Notes: generated by a model not told the origin, from the letters alone. A DNA stretch of 64,000 nucleotides from Coriaria nepalensis (GCA_027186245.1 CP114500.1:2552001-2616000), one strand, 5' to 3'. Counted from the first letter of the stretch, positions 51,133 through 63,709 are shown. Numbers and translations: made by a program.

Positions 51133-53228
51133 TAGTGTAAGTGGATGGTTCCTTCTCATGTCATGGGGTGAAATTTGTTTTCAAAAAACGGATTCATGAC
51201 ATCCGGACCCAAGGACGAACTATTAAGAATCGGAGTTTGATGCTATGTAGTATATACATCCGGAATCCTAGGCTATTTTCCAATTCTAAATCCAAAAATC
51301 AAAAGGGAAGAAGAGATGAATACCTCTCCCACAAACTACTCCAAATTCCGGACATAATTTCACCCTTCTCTACTTGCCGCCATCAAATCACTGCCAGACC
51401 GTTGCCCTCAGAGCATGTGGTTGTTGCTTGTCTCGGCTCTTTATTGTCACCCGATCTCTATTCTTGATTCACACGATCGGCAACTCGAGCGGAGGATTCA
51501 AGACAAGTTGATTCAACACTTGAATCAAGTAGCTTAGAGAGAGAAAAAAAAATTCTCTCTCCTCTCTTCTTCGAATGGGCGGCACATCACCCTAGAGAAA
51601 AACTTAGAGTTTTGTGTACTTATATAAGGACAAAAGCCTCACAGGCCTAACTATATCGGATCTCTAAGGCCCGATTAATCTAATTATCCGTATTCGGATT
51701 TTTCGAGACTTATTTTAATTTTTGTTTCCAAAAAACTAAAATAATCATTAATTTCTAAATTAAAATTTAATTTTACCTAGCAAACTAGTGACGCATGGGC
51801 CCACTTAGACTCATTAATACTTTAATAACCCAACGCACCTTATTTTAATCCGAAAAATATTCTATAACTTAATAATTATCTTAATCAAAATAATATTTTT
51901 CTAATTAATTATTTAATTTCTAATTAAATTTAATCCACACCTTAGTTGTGCTAGCAGTGTGTGTATAACTTAAATTTAACAAATTAAACTAATTAATTAT
52001 CTAACTCTTTAAATCAAGTTTACCATTAAAAAGTCAAAATTCTCCAGTTTAGAATCCAACCTCAATCCGTTCAACCTTAGCATTTGTGACCGAATAGATT
52101 CTACTTCCCACAATAGGTAGGCTCCACAATAACTTGTGAATTTTATCAATTCTTTACGAATTGACCATTTGACTGAAAACACTTTTGAAAACAAACAGTT
52201 AACATGATCATCTTCTATAATCAAATTAACTTAAACCACCAAACCCACATTAGCCTCAAACAAGACATTTGAGTCAACTGTGTAAGGAGAAGTACGAGAA
52301 ACTTCCATAAAAATCATAGATTACTATTACCATATTAGATTGACCTTCCATTAACTATGTTTCCATAAAATCTTAGGATATAATTTGATTGTTAAACTTT
52401 TTTAGACTTTCTTTATGAATGTTATGAACTCTTATGCAGTTAGACAATTGATTTACATAAAACTTATTTTCAAACCATACTACTTTTCCCAAATATTTTC
52501 TTTATGCATAAATTATATGACTCATAGAAACACACTTCTAATATAGATGTGATAGATCTCATCTTATCACTATACACACTGTATATAATCGAATATATGT
52601 CTAATTGTTCACCCTTTTAGTGACCTTTGGCTCAAACCGCATGGAGTGATAGCAAAGCATGATATTTCATATGTCAGTATTGTAGTAATTTCAGGTTTGA
52701 GCATCACAAATATAATAGTGACCGACAAAACTCATTAGTTAATATCATTACTATTGAGTTTTGTTAAGTAATCATATTCTGTGATTAAATCTCCACTAAT
52801 CACATGCATATCTTTCCCGGTGTTTCCAAACACCGATAAACATGAGATCATCATTATTCTCTTTAAAGAAGATAGCACATGTGATAGATTTTTCGAATTG
52901 TCATTATTCTTATTATGATACTCCTATAACTATGAACAATTTTAGATCTCGAACTTAACTAACTTGGATCTCATCATTCCATAATCTCTATCATAAATCC
53001 AAGTATATGTTTGAGAATCAAGAATTTGTAAAGTATGCAAGTAAACATATATGCAAGCAATTAATTATTTTAAACTTAATAATATCATGACATAATATCT
53101 ATATGCTCTAAATGAATATTATGCAATTAATTATGTTAATGATTTATATAATTTAAAATTAATTATCATAAGTGTATAACTTAATCGGATCATTTTTTAT
53201 TTACTTGATGGACATACACTTTCACAAA
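51133..53228. mobile_element. 2.1 kb insertion inside the copia gag
   Basis: The gag reading frame ends at LLIGT and resumes at 53230 with HKIWAMSIALLVKTRLV, so about 2.1 kb was inserted. Its ends look weakly inverted: TAGTGTAAGTGGATG on the left against TGTGAAAGTGTATG read inward from the right (12 of 14 aligned). Read on the minus strand it begins TG and ends CA, so a solo LTR is also possible. No protein is recognised inside; a clean target-site duplication is not visible (AACA on both sides is the best candidate). Confidence 0.6.
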
Positions 53229-53373
53229 CAACCATAAGATCTGGGCTATGTCTATAGCGTTGCTTGTGAAAACAAGATTGGTTTAGTAGATGGATCTTGC
53301 AAAAGGCCAGAAACATGAAATCCCATTCAATAATAGTGCGATAGATGTAAACACAATAGTATTAAGTTGAATA

Positions 53374-54020
53374 ATGAATTCCGTATCCAAGGAGCTATTT
53401 GGTGGCGTTGTCTATTCTACAAGTGCAAATCTGGTTTGGAAGGATTTAAAGGACAGATTCAACAAAATTAATGGGTCACGAATTTTTGCTTTACATAGAC
53501 AGCTTAATTCTCTTTCTCAAGGAATTCAATCCCAGTATATCACACAAAGCTCAAGATTTTATAGGATGAGTATGCTTCAATGGTTCCTCTTCCGAGCTGT
53601 AGCGTTGAGTCATCAAGAATGACAATGGAATGAGAAAATCAACAAAAGTTGCTGCAATTCTTGATTGGTTTGAATGAGTACTATGAAGGTTTAAGGGGTC
53701 AGATTTAAATGATGAATCCCTTGCCTACTGTGAATGGAGCTTTCTCGATGCTAATGCAGGATGAAACACAAACAGGATTGGGAAATCATCAAATTCAGAT
53801 GCAAGAACCTACTGCCACAACATTATATTCAAACTTTGGTAAACAGAGTTCTAACTCAAATAATAATAAATCTATAAAATGTGATTACTGTCACAAAAAG
53901 GAACACAAGAAAGAGTCCTACTATAAACTTGTTGGATACCCTGGTCCTTTCAAATTCAACAGAGATAAGAAGTCTTATAGGCCAAATAACAGTGCTCACG
54001 GCACAGTCAATTCAAATTAG
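53374..54020 (+). pseudogene. copia gag remnant with damaged zinc knuckle
   Basis: Reads KELFGGVVYSTSANLVWKDL and DRFNKINGSRIFALHRQLNS, typical of the copia gag (UBN2 type). After a shift comes the nucleic-acid-binding knuckle CDYCHKKEHKKESYYKLVGY: the pattern should be C-x2-C-x4-H-x4-C, but the last Cys is Tyr and the Gly before His is Glu, each explained by a G-to-A change. Several stops break it. Confidence 0.75.
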
Positions 54021-54434
54021 ATCAAGAGATGGGTACACATCCAGAAGGATAGAATCAACGCCAGAATGTTTCTAGCTCAAACAATTTTCAGAACAGTTTA
54101 ACTTAAGAGCAATATTAGCAATTGATCAAGCTAATCAGTAAGCCTTCACAAGCTGAATAGACATACAACATTGCTAATCTTCTCAAGCTAATCAGTATGT
54201 TTTTTAGGATCTCAAAACTGGAATGATTCTGGAGTTTAGTAAAATAAAAACAAGATTTATATTACTTGGATTCTAGTGATGACATTGGTATTGCCTATTT
54301 GCAAAATAATAACACTGTTTTGAATTATGTTTCTAATAATATTACAAGTATAGCATATACACATAATCATCCAGTAAGATTTTTCCATTAGCAAAACAGA
54401 CAACAAAATCTTTTCCTATTAGTACTACAATTAC

Positions 54435-54606
54435 TGAGAAATCTTTCCAGTTGTTACATATGAATATATGGGATCCTTCTAAGATTCCTATACATAATGG
54501 TTCTAGATATTTTCTTACTATTATAGATGATTATTCTAAAGATACTTGGACAATCCTTATGCAATCTAAAAGTCTTGTGTTCTCCATAGTATCAGAATTT
54601 CTTTAA
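54435..54606 (+). pseudogene. copia integrase core fragment
   Basis: LLHMNIWDPSKIPIHNGSRY then FLTIIDDYSKDTWTILMQSK. The first catalytic Asp (usual HMDIWGP) is Asn and the Gly is Asp, again G-to-A changes. The second Asp block (IIDDYS) remains. The frame ends at a TAA after SEFL. Confidence 0.75.
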
Positions 54607-54639
54607 ATGATTAAAACTCAGTTTAATGCTATTTGATAT

Positions 54640-54870
54640 CATGGAAGTTAAAGAAACAGTCCACTATATCAACATCAGCTGCAGAATCCGAGTAATGGCA
54701 TCAACAACATGTGAAGTTGTTTGGATAATCAACCTCTTCAAAGATCTAGGTATTGACATACCTCAACCAGTCACAATGCATTGTGATAGTCAAGCTGCAA
54801 TCTATATATCAACCAATCCTATGTTTCATGAGAGAACAAAGCACATAAAGAGTGAGTGAAATTTAAGAGG
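54640..54870 (+). pseudogene. copia RNase H fragment
   Basis: Begins near KKQSTISTSAAESE in one frame, then after a small loss ASTTCEVVWIINLFKDLGID and CDSQAAIYISTNPMFHERTK in another. It is the C-terminal end of the copia polyprotein. The whole reverse transcriptase between integrase and here has been deleted (junction about 54620-54645). Confidence 0.75.
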
Positions 54871-54899
54871 ATGTTGAGATGCATATTCATATATCTCAG

Positions 54900-56880
54900 T
54901 TATGTGTCTATGACTGTGTACTATTGATCCTAAAACATCTAACTTACAATTACTTTAAACTCACAAGGACCATCGCGACACCAACTTTAGATTGGAGGAT
55001 TGTGGTGGTAGGGTGGCGTCGGTGATGCAGCGAAAATAGCTCTCCGATTTGTTAAAATTTAAAATTTTTATCTTAAAATTTTATATATAAATTCTCAAAT
55101 TTTATTACTAAAAATCTACTTTATCTTAATATTTTACTTTCATCCATCTTAACTTTTATATATCATTTTTTTCCTATCGTGAAATTTGTTTTCTAACTCC
55201 ACCTGACAATGCTGTACGACCTTTGTAGCTGGGACGATAATGGTGAGAAGTTGATACAATGGTGTTTACGCAATTGATGGGGTGGGGTTGGGTGAAAATA
55301 AAGGGTTAAAGTTCAAAAAGTCCCTATGTTTTCATTTTTGGGCAGAAAAGCCCCTGTTTTTTTATATTGAGGCTAAAAGATCCATGTATTTTAAAATATT
55401 GAATATTTATTTTTTTAAGAGGTTAAGAGGTTTGAGGATTGTGTCGTGTATTGGATTGCTTTTTAGTCTCGAAATTAATTGGATGGAAATATCGAGTTTG
55501 AGTTTTTATTTTAAAATTAATTAACTATTAAATAAGTGATTTATTTTTTATATATATTAAATTCTTATGACTCTTTTTATAAATGAGATATTTTCTCGAC
55601 ACGTTTCTATATGTGGACTTTTTTCATATAATGAATGATATGAAGTATATGTTATGATTAGTTCAATTATATATTATACCTAATTATGATTTGTTAAGTA
55701 AAAATTTTAGTTTTAATTTCAAAATTAATTAAAAATAAGAGACGCGCCCGTTATATATATACTCTAGATTTTTTACTCATGTTTTAAATTGGATTATTTA
55801 AATCTAATTATATTATAAGCATATTTATTTATAGTAAATTAAATAATATTTATTTATTGAAAGTTAACTAAATAGTAATTATCTTGATTTGTGTTTTTAA
55901 TTTGTTAAGTGGTTTGATAATATTACAAGGAGATTTATCACTTATAAATTAGTTAATTAAGATATTTTTTGTCAATAATAAAAGTTACAATAAAGGATAA
56001 AAATTAATAATATAAAGAAATAATTATTGATCTATATTTAATGTTAAATTTATTATGAAATTAATATATTTTAAGAAGTTTAATTATAAAATATGATAAA
56101 TGATGTACTGTGGGAAATATAAAATTAACAAGTTAAATATATTTTTTAATAAAAGAAATATGATTAATTTGTAAACATAATAAAAAATTAATTATAAAAT
56201 AAAATTATTTTTAAAAAATTAATTATAAATAAAAATATTTTTAAAATTTTAATTATAAAATGTATTACATGACATATTATAATATAATTTTCTTTTCTTT
56301 TCTTTTTAATATGATATTTACTAATATTTTTAATGTTAAATTAATTATGCAACGAACATATTTTAAAAAGTTAAATTATAAATTATAAAATAATATATTC
56401 GAACAAGTTTGGTTAAAATTTTACCTAAGTGTTGTAGGAAATTAAGAGTTCATATAGCATAATTATACATAGCATAATTCTATGCTTAAACTCAATTTCT
56501 ATTATATATATATATATATATATAATTAAATTAAATCAAAATTTATCCAACTGAACATGTCAAAGTTAATAGTAGTTCGGGAAAAGTCCCAAAGAAAAAA
56601 AAAAAACAGATTTTTTTTGCTAACAAGTCAATCAAAAACAAGTAACGACTAGAGGGGTACCGCTTTTGGTTGACTGAAAGCTCATATAATCAAATCCGAT
56701 TAAAATTAAAGCGGTGTACAGTTTTCGGTTGACAAAAGGCTTATTCTCTTTAGTCAGGGCATACTCTGAAGCAAACAACAGAAGAAGTAAACACAAACAA
56801 AGCAAGAAGAAAGAGGAGAGGAGACTACAATAAAATCATCCCATTAATAATAGGAAATCTCCTTACATGGCCAAAACCCA
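54900..56880. other. AT-rich intergenic region
   Basis: No gene seen. At about 55300-55400 a stretch beginning GGTTAAAGTTCAAAAAGTCC looks like a common small non-coding plant repeat. A (TA)n run is at 56502-56524. The last 150 bases are the 3' flank of the next minus-strand gene. Confidence 0.5.
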
Positions 56881-56888
56881 GAAAAATC

Positions 56889-57285
56889 TCAACCGGAGGC
56901 TGTTTTCTTCTGCTGGAAGATGACAGCATAAACCGGAACAGCAACACCAATACTGAAGGCAGTAAGAACTGCAAGGCTCATGGTCAACTTCTGATTCTTC
57001 ATCCTGTCCAAATTATACATGTGCTTTGCATGTAGATAGTACGGTTCATCATGTCCATGTCCTCCCATTCTCTTCACTCCAGTTGAGTGGAAACCCCTTT
57101 TTGCTGCCAGATCACAAAAACCATTAAGTTCTAATATCACTGTTTAAATACTCTATGAAAAAGGGCGAAAACAATCATATAGGTTAATCAAATTCAAAAC
57201 TTGAAATCAGACCTGATTTAGACAGAATTGCTTCTGAAGACATCAAAAGCTTTGCGCAGGACCTCATTCCACTGTTGTACGACAT
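56889..57285 (-). CDS. Small mitochondrial-type single-span membrane protein
   Basis: Exons 57285-57213 and 57103-56889; 95 residues. The N-terminus (MSYNSGMRSCAKLLMSSEAI) is basic and hydroxylated with no acids until Glu, like a mitochondrial presequence. The conserved part reads GFHSTGVKRMGGHGHDEPYY, LHAKHMYNLDRMKNQKLTMS, then one membrane helix (LAVLTAFSIGVAVPVYAVIF) and QQKKTASG. I believe this matches the plant family of Arabidopsis At1g72020, thought to be a cytochrome c oxidase subunit VIIc-like protein, but that link is from memory and weak. A leader exon probably lies near 58320-58430, with an intron of about 1 kb (donor GTAATC at 58319, acceptor AG at 57293-57294). Confidence 0.78.
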
Positions 57286-57292
57286 TTTAAAT

Positions 57293-58430
57293 CTGAAACA
57301 AAGCAGTCCACTGATTAAAAAAAGGTCATAAGAAGGAGATAGTAATTGACACAAGAAAACAAATTTAGACCAGAAGTTCGAAATTTTAGGAGTAATTAAT
57401 AAGGGCACATGACATGGGACCCTTATTTTTCTCCAGAATTTGGCAGAAATAAGCAAGGAGAAGATATTACTTACAGAAGTCAAAACTGAAGTTAAGGCAG
57501 AGGTATTATACGAGACAGCATTCTTAGTAGAAATAGAAGTAGAGTAGAAATATCAAATATGCATGCCTACATTCCAATGATTAGTTTGAAGTTATATAAG
57601 CATCTCAAATGGCATGTGAACAGATAAATGAACACCAACTGCAATAGAATTACCTCAACATATCTCTAAAAATCGCACAGCTCCATCAGATATTATATTT
57701 CAGAGATTGCAATTAGCAAAAAAGTTCTAAAAAAAATTTTAAAAAATAAAAATCTAAAGCTACGGAAAACAAAAACCTAGAGTCTAGAGTATAGACACGA
57801 AGACAAAGTTTTTTAAGCTTGATGTTAAGAAATGGAGGAAAAATAATCCTCTCCTGGTATACATTGGTTATAAGTTCAAGTTTAGGGTGGTTCAGAATAG
57901 TAAACCCTAATCGAATCTAGATGCAATCGCTAGTAAGGACTAATCTTGATTGTAGATTGATCTAGGTTAGGGATCTTGAACCAATCATAATTTCCACCAA
58001 TCCAAAAGCAGAGATAACGATGAATACAACAAAACCCTAAAATTCAATCTACAACCACGATCACAAACACATACCTGACCTACCAGCAATTACTGATTTT
58101 CTTCAGAAATTGGTGTTAGAAATTTCAAACTAGCCCTTCGTATGATCCTTTTCAAACTATAAATTTAAAAAAATCGAAACCCAAAACCTAGGATGAAAGC
58201 AGATCGATCGCAAAAGAAGAAGGGAAGAGAAGGTCAACGTAAATTGACGAGATTGTAATCAGGTAGGAAGAATAGAAATGCGATTCTAATGTATTGGTGC
58301 GAGAATAGTGCTAGATTACCTGGATTATACTGTCGACGAGAATCGATTTCTGCAATTTGTACGTGAAAATGAGGATGAAGAAGACGGAGTAGCGGCGGTT
58401 GTTATCTGAAAATAGGGCCGCTCTGTTTGG
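57293..58430 (-). other. Leader intron and leader exon of the small membrane-protein gene
   Basis: Upstream of the ATG at 57285 an acceptor (TTTCAG) ends a putative intron whose donor AATCCAG|GTAATC is at 58319-58325. The leader exon would be about 58320-58430. Another donor-like site (GTCAG|GTATGTG near 58075) suggests an alternative leader exon. Nothing coding is seen here. Confidence 0.4.
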
Positions 58431-58439
58431 GCACTCGAG

Positions 58440-59240
58440 ATCAAATGGTCTCGTGTAGTTAACTTTTTTGAAATTATTATTTCGACCATATACTTTAGTA
58501 TGTTTATATTTTTGCCCCTTTATGTTTTATTTGATCAAGAGTATCCTCAAAGTCAAAGTCTACATTGTGGGGATTCCTATATTTTGAGTTTGATGTGTTA
58601 GGTTTTACAAGTGCAAGTAATTAACAGTGATCTGTGTATTTAAAACAAAGGTGGTGGTAGAATTTATGGAAACATGACTATGTTTTTTATATTGGCAATG
58701 AAAATAATTTTCTAGATATAATAAAATTTGGTTAATATTCGTATAAAATAAAGTGAAAATTTCACAACTAAAAGAATGAACATTTTTAATGATATGGCAA
58801 TAGAAATTGGAAAGAGGTTGAAGTTGAAGTTTCCTTCTTCAAGATGTCTAATCGACGCATGATAAAAAAATAGTTTTAACATGAAGTTTAAGAAATTACC
58901 CAACGGTTACTAACGGTTTTAAAAGTTAACCGCCGATTACCATCACCTAATAAACATGAAAAGTGCATAAAAAAGAAAAAAAAAAACTAATAAGGAAAAA
59001 CTAGTGTGGAGAAAAGGAAAAAGTTAGTTTGTTAGTATTAGCTTATTATCAACAGGTTCCTTAAGTATTGTTTATTTTAACTAAACACCATCTGAATTTC
59101 GACTACAGCTTACTTAATACAGAAAAGAAGCTAGTGAAAATAGTGTACAAATAAAATGATACAACATTAAAATTTAGATTACACTTGAAAATCCATATAG
59201 AAATAGAAGATTATTCTTTATTCATTACATTAAAATCATA
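58440..59240. other. Intergenic, no gene seen
   Basis: AT-rich spacer between the small membrane-protein gene and the 3' end of the GH5 gene. No repeats of note. Confidence 0.5.
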
Positions 59241-59243
59241 AAT

Positions 59244-61468
59244 CTAAAGTGTAATGTAACCATTTTGGATCATCCACTCTAGGCTCCAATGGTTGTTCAC
59301 ATTCTTAAGTGTCCAATAAGCCCACCCAAATGTTGCTGTTCCCCAAACATCCAGTTGAGCTTTAGCGAATCTCTGATAATCCTCTTTACTCGCCCCACTC
59401 ACTTGCCACTCTGCTACCCATTCACCTGCAAAACAACACACAATATGTCAGTAAAGAAGCTACATTCCCTAGTGAAGATCTTGGTTCATATACTTTTGGC
59501 TGCCTTCTTAACCACTTTCTTACCAACAAATGTCAAAGGCCCGTCTGCTGTAGTAACGTAATTCAATTGTGCGGTTCGGTTTGTGTTGATGAAGTCGATG
59601 TTTTGTTGCACACTCAAGCCATTGAAATCACTAGTGAAGAGGTTGTAGTAATGAACATCGACAACAGACCTCGTGAACCCACTGGCTAGGGTGAAGAGTT
59701 CTCTGGGTTCCATGGGACCAAGCCGGTTAGACAGGATGACATAAGCCGTGGATGTGTACTTTCGGACTGCGTTGTAGGCTGCCTTGTAGTACTTGGTCAA
59801 GCTGTCTAAGGTGACTCCTGGGGATAAGGGCTCGTTGATCAACTCCACTGCGTATAGGCTTGAGCGCTTCGCGTACCTAGCAGTTAAGAAGTCTATGACG
59901 GCAACCGTTTGTTGTATGTTTGCGTCTGTTGTTCCCCACTCTTGAGAGCCATCTCTCGAAGCACTGTGTTCAAACCCGTTTTGAGATCCAGGAGCCGCGT
60001 GTAGATCGACTATGATTTTTAACCCATATTTCCTATAAATAGAACAATATCAGATTTTTTTTTTTTTTTTTGCAAATAAGTTAAGGAGATCTTTCCATTT
60101 GGTCCGGCGTTTGAAACTGTAGTTTATGACAAACTAGAGGTTTGTGGGTCGAATGGGATCTCTAGACCCAAAATTGGAGTTTCAACTGCTCAACCAAAAT
60201 AGACCATTTGGACAGAAAATATTAGTAAGTAAGTACATACTGAGCCCATGAAAAGGCATTGTCAAGCGCTTGCAAGGATCCACCAACATAAGGCCACGGT
60301 GGGGTTGGGTCGCTCGCTATCCACCAGCCAACGGGAATTCTCACGGCATTCAAACCATTTTTGGAAATGAACTTGAAGTCCTCTTCAACTATGTATGTAG
60401 TCCAGTGATCCTATATATGATTGAATTCATTAATTACATCAATCAGTTTGTATATAATATGTATGATATAATCATATAAACCATAAGCCTACTGGCAATG
60501 CTAATTTGTTTGCATTTTCTTTTCTTTCTTAGTTTCTTTCATGTAAAGCAGAAGGCCTAAAGTGAATTGTCTTTCATCAGTTTTATTCTAGACATAATCA
60601 GCAATATCTAACTTACCTTCATAACTTGTGAAGCTTTACTTCCATAACCATTAGTCACTTGAAACTCGCCTTGTAACCCCCCGACATTAGTTATCACAAA
60701 CACGGACGGATCGTTGTCTCCCCATTCACTATCCCCCACGAAATCAGCAGTCACCAAATCCTCTGTCTTTGCCTACATTTCAATATCTCCAAATGCCTTA
60801 ATATTGTAATATATTAATTCCAGTGTTCTTATGATTTAAAAAAAAATTAAAATAAGTTCCTCACCTGTAAGAAAAGCCCATTTGATGCCTTGATTCGGAC
60901 ACGGCTTGGATCATTAGAGTTCCTCACGATTTGGAACGTTTCGGAAACTCCAGGTGTGGTCGAAACGGCTACTACATCAACTCCATTGCCTTTGGTGTCA
61001 AGTCCTATGAACTGATTGAAAAAGACCTTAAAGTTGAAGGTATTCTCATCGATCCTCCACAACTATTAGTTGAACAAAAACCAACAAACCTTAGTGAAGT
61101 TGAACAAAGTCAAAATAAAAACTCTAAACTTAATAACACAATTGGACCATAATTTAGCTTACTTTAAATGTCTCCCAACCCGAAGGGGATGTCCGGTTGG
61201 CCACGATGATGGATCCTCCGCCTAACTCGGCACAAAGATACTTTCCAATTGTTACGGACTTAAATTGAAGCTGGGTTCCATCTAAGAAGTCCTTATTGGG
61301 AATTCCATCAAAGAGAGAAGGCTTGATCCAACCCTCTGTCACAAGCCAACCACCCAAGTTCACGGCTCTGATTTTAAAGCTGGGATTCACTCTGGCACTA
61401 GAAACAAACACAACACAAGAAAAGACCAATATTGTAAACACCCATTTGCTTGAGTTCTCCATTGCCAT
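59244..61468 (-). CDS. GH5 exo-1,3-beta-glucanase-like glycosidase
   Basis: Six exons read downward: 61468-61163, 61062-60865, 60772-60617, 60410-60241, 60032-59524, 59425-59244; 506 residues with consistent phases. A signal peptide (KWVFTILVFSCVVFVSSA) suggests secretion to the cell wall. NLGGWLVTEGWIKPSLFDG opens the domain; a fascin-like beta-trefoil insert follows (about 70-200, e.g. GKYLCAELGGGSIIVANR, RVRIKASNGLFLQ). The GH5 barrel continues with LNAVRIPVGWWIASDP, VDLHAAPGSQNGF, ELINEP with the acid/base Glu (about 344) and FVGEWVAEW with the nucleophile Glu (about 448). Both catalytic residues are present, so activity is expected. Plant members of this trefoil-containing group are annotated glucan 1,3-beta-glucosidase, but their true substrate is not settled. 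A TATATATA lies about 53 bases upstream of the ATG. Confidence 0.9.
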
Positions 61469-61520
61469 CTCTCTACTTCTTTCTTACAAATTTCTTGTTC
61501 GGTTGGATCTACTTCCAATG

Positions 61521-61528
61521 TATATATA
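61521..61528 (-). promoter_or_regulatory. TATA box of the GH5 gene
   Basis: TATATATA, 53 bases before the GH5 start codon (minus strand), giving a very short leader. Motif and spacing only. Confidence 0.5.
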
Positions 61529-61599
61529 GGTGTGTTTGTGTCTGTGTTGAGGGTTGAATTTGGAGGGGTGGGGTGGGTCAAAAGCCTAGAAAGTTTGAC

Positions 61600-63300
61600 C
61601 AAAAGAATGAAGTTCTAATATTTGACAATAATGTCAATACAAGTTGGATGGTGGAATCCTTGGCCGAGTTCTATATCTCAGTTTATTCAATTTAAGGAAT
61701 ATTTATATCATATAATATCCATTTGGGTCTGTTAGCGACAGAATGAGATGAAAAGTTCAAGGATCGGTGTCCTATATTGCTGGCTAATCTCATTCAAATT
61801 ATCATAACCAAGAAATCTAAAATATTATAAAATATAAAAGAAAAAAATAATTAATTCAAACAAGAATTTTTGTATGAATATAGTGTATAGTTATCTGATA
61901 TATTAAAACACATTATAATTATAAATATTATTTCCTTATATTATACATCATTTATATAAGTGTGACATTTATAATTGTGATGAGATTTAATATGATACAT
62001 AGTTATACACTATGTACATACAAACTATTTTTGAACAAAATACTAAAAACCTTTTATATTTTGTAAGAGAGATTAAAAATCTCATATATTTTAAAACGAA
62101 TAAAAAAGATCTTTTATATTTTACGAATGATGAAATATTTGTTCTTATTTAATTTTTTATTTTTTGCTAATATAATAATAACTTGATATATTGAATAAAT
62201 ATGTCACATCAATTAATATTTGAAAAAATGATACATATATACATAAAGTATGATATTTTATTTTCCATATTTAAACTTTAATTTATTCATGTTTTCTCTT
62301 GTCAATCTTTTTACCATTCATTTCATTCTTAAATTCATCGACCCATCATCAAACCGATGACCGCTGCCATAGACAGCCGCCTCTTCATACAACTACCAGC
62401 TTCCCTCTTTATATGTCTCTCTAATATCTCAAATCTGGGTACAAAACAATTAAATAACAATAAAATTGTAGTAGATCCAACTTCAATCATGTTTGTTGAT
62501 CATCCACTTTAGACTTATATTTAACCCGCCTAGTTAAGGAAAGGAAATTCATGCCACTGAACGATACCATCAACAACACAAAACGAAAAAAGCCTAGAGG
62601 TAAAGGGGGGCAAATGCAGAATCTTGGCTCAAACTGATTTTTCCAGATAAAAATTTGGTTAACTTCTTTGATCAATTTGTTGGGGAGCCTTAACGCGTTA
62701 TAGCCGGATCATGGGCACAATCTAGGTTTGGAACCCATATCTCATGTTGGGGTGGTGGGGTGTGGTGTTAGACACGATGGTGGTATGAAGAGGTGGCTAT
62801 ATTTGGTTGCAATGATCGATTTATCAGCAGTGGTGGGATGAAATTAAAGACAAAAATGAAAAGAAAAAAAAAATTGTTGGGTAGAAAACATAAATTAGTT
62901 AAAATTAAAGAGTAAAAATAAAAGTATTTACTTTTTAAACTACTTTTAATATTAGTCAATGGTATACTTATTTAGTATGCCACATCAAACTTTATTAGTA
63001 ATAATTGAAATATGGTAATAATAGGTTTGGGACCAACCATCAGTTAGCCTAGAAAATATAAACATTAAATATTTAATATCAGCGGTGATTTATGAGTTGA
63101 ACGAGAGACTAATTATATGTTAATAGTTAAAATATTATAAACTTATTGGGATTAGAGTTGAGCATCGGGTCGGATTTGACCCGAAACTGTCCGAAACCTT
63201 ATATTTTGATATTTGATCCGATCAAAATATTTTGCCACTTTTTCGACCTGATCTAATCTGATTCGCATAGTGCCCTAGGGTATTCAATGAAACATAGCAG
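61600..63300. other. AT-rich intergenic region with a possible dispersed repeat
   Basis: No gene. At 62040-62140 variants of the word TCTTTTATATTTTACGAA recur at short spacing (CCTTTTATATTTTGTAAG, TCATATATTTTAAAACGA, TCTTTTATATTTTACGAA), resembling a dispersed low-complexity plant repeat. Confidence 0.4.
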
Positions 63301-63302
63301 TT

Positions 63303-63655
63303 ATGAAACCATCGGTTGCAAAGCTCTTTAATGAGATTACTTCAATTAAAGCCTCTTACACTGAGCTCCAAATGGCCATCAATCCTTACGACAATGAAGC
63401 GATTCAAGTTGTTGATCAGTTTATTGTGGATGAGTTTCAAGCGATTTCTGAGCCTATGCTCTATTTTCTAAAGAAGAAGTTTGATTTTTCGCCTCAAGTG
63501 AATCTCATGTTTTATGAGATTCAAGAATCATAGAGCTTGATGAAGACGTAGGGAATCACCATCAGGAAGCTGGAAATGGAGTTTGACGAAGCCATAATCG
63601 GAGAGAGAAGCCTTCGTGACAAAAGGGAATTGCTCCATGGAGAGAGGCAATGAGG
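63303..63655 (+). pseudogene. DUF641 (GIL1-type) gene fragment
   Basis: The frame 63303-63533 reads MKPSVAKLFNEITSIKASYT, ELQMAINPYDNEAIQVVDQF and DEFQAISEP, the N-terminal part of the plant DUF641 domain found in GRAVITROPIC IN THE LIGHT 1. After a stop at 63531 the homology seems to go on in another frame (LMKT, stop, GITIRKLEMEFDEAI), where a Tyr codon of the family appears to be TAG. Downstream DNA is GC-rich and unrelated. I see no intron or promoter. It is a broken fragment, not a working gene. GIL1 helps control gravitropism under phytochrome; that role should not be assigned here. Confidence 0.68.
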
Positions 63656-63709
63656 AGTGGCGGAGGGCAAGCCGGGGAGCAGAGGCGGGTGGCGGAGAGT
63701 GTGCGTGGT

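Larger units (their letters stand above)
50591..54880 (+). mobile_element. Decayed Ty1/copia retrotransposon, split by an insertion
   Basis: Order on the plus strand: an LTR-like piece (50591 to about 50785, with GTATATAAGC as a promoter-like site); a primer-binding-like site at 50786-50800 (ATAGTATTAGAACTA against the usual ATGGTATCAGAGCCA); gag start (DYNHPLFLHPSNAPR) at about 51055; a 2.1 kb foreign insertion; gag continued (53230-54020) with a zinc knuckle; an integrase piece (RYFLTIIDDYSKDTWTILMQ) at 54440-54605; then an RNase H end (ASTTCEVVWIINLFKDLGID, CDSQAAIYISTNP) to 54859, and a purine-rich tract before TGTTGAG at 54872. Protease and reverse transcriptase are missing and frames are broken, so it cannot move by itself. 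Confidence 0.8.

Noticed and set aside
59486..59848. Separate small glycosidase gene
   Set aside because: It is only part of exon 5 of the six-exon GH5 gene, read through into the intron.
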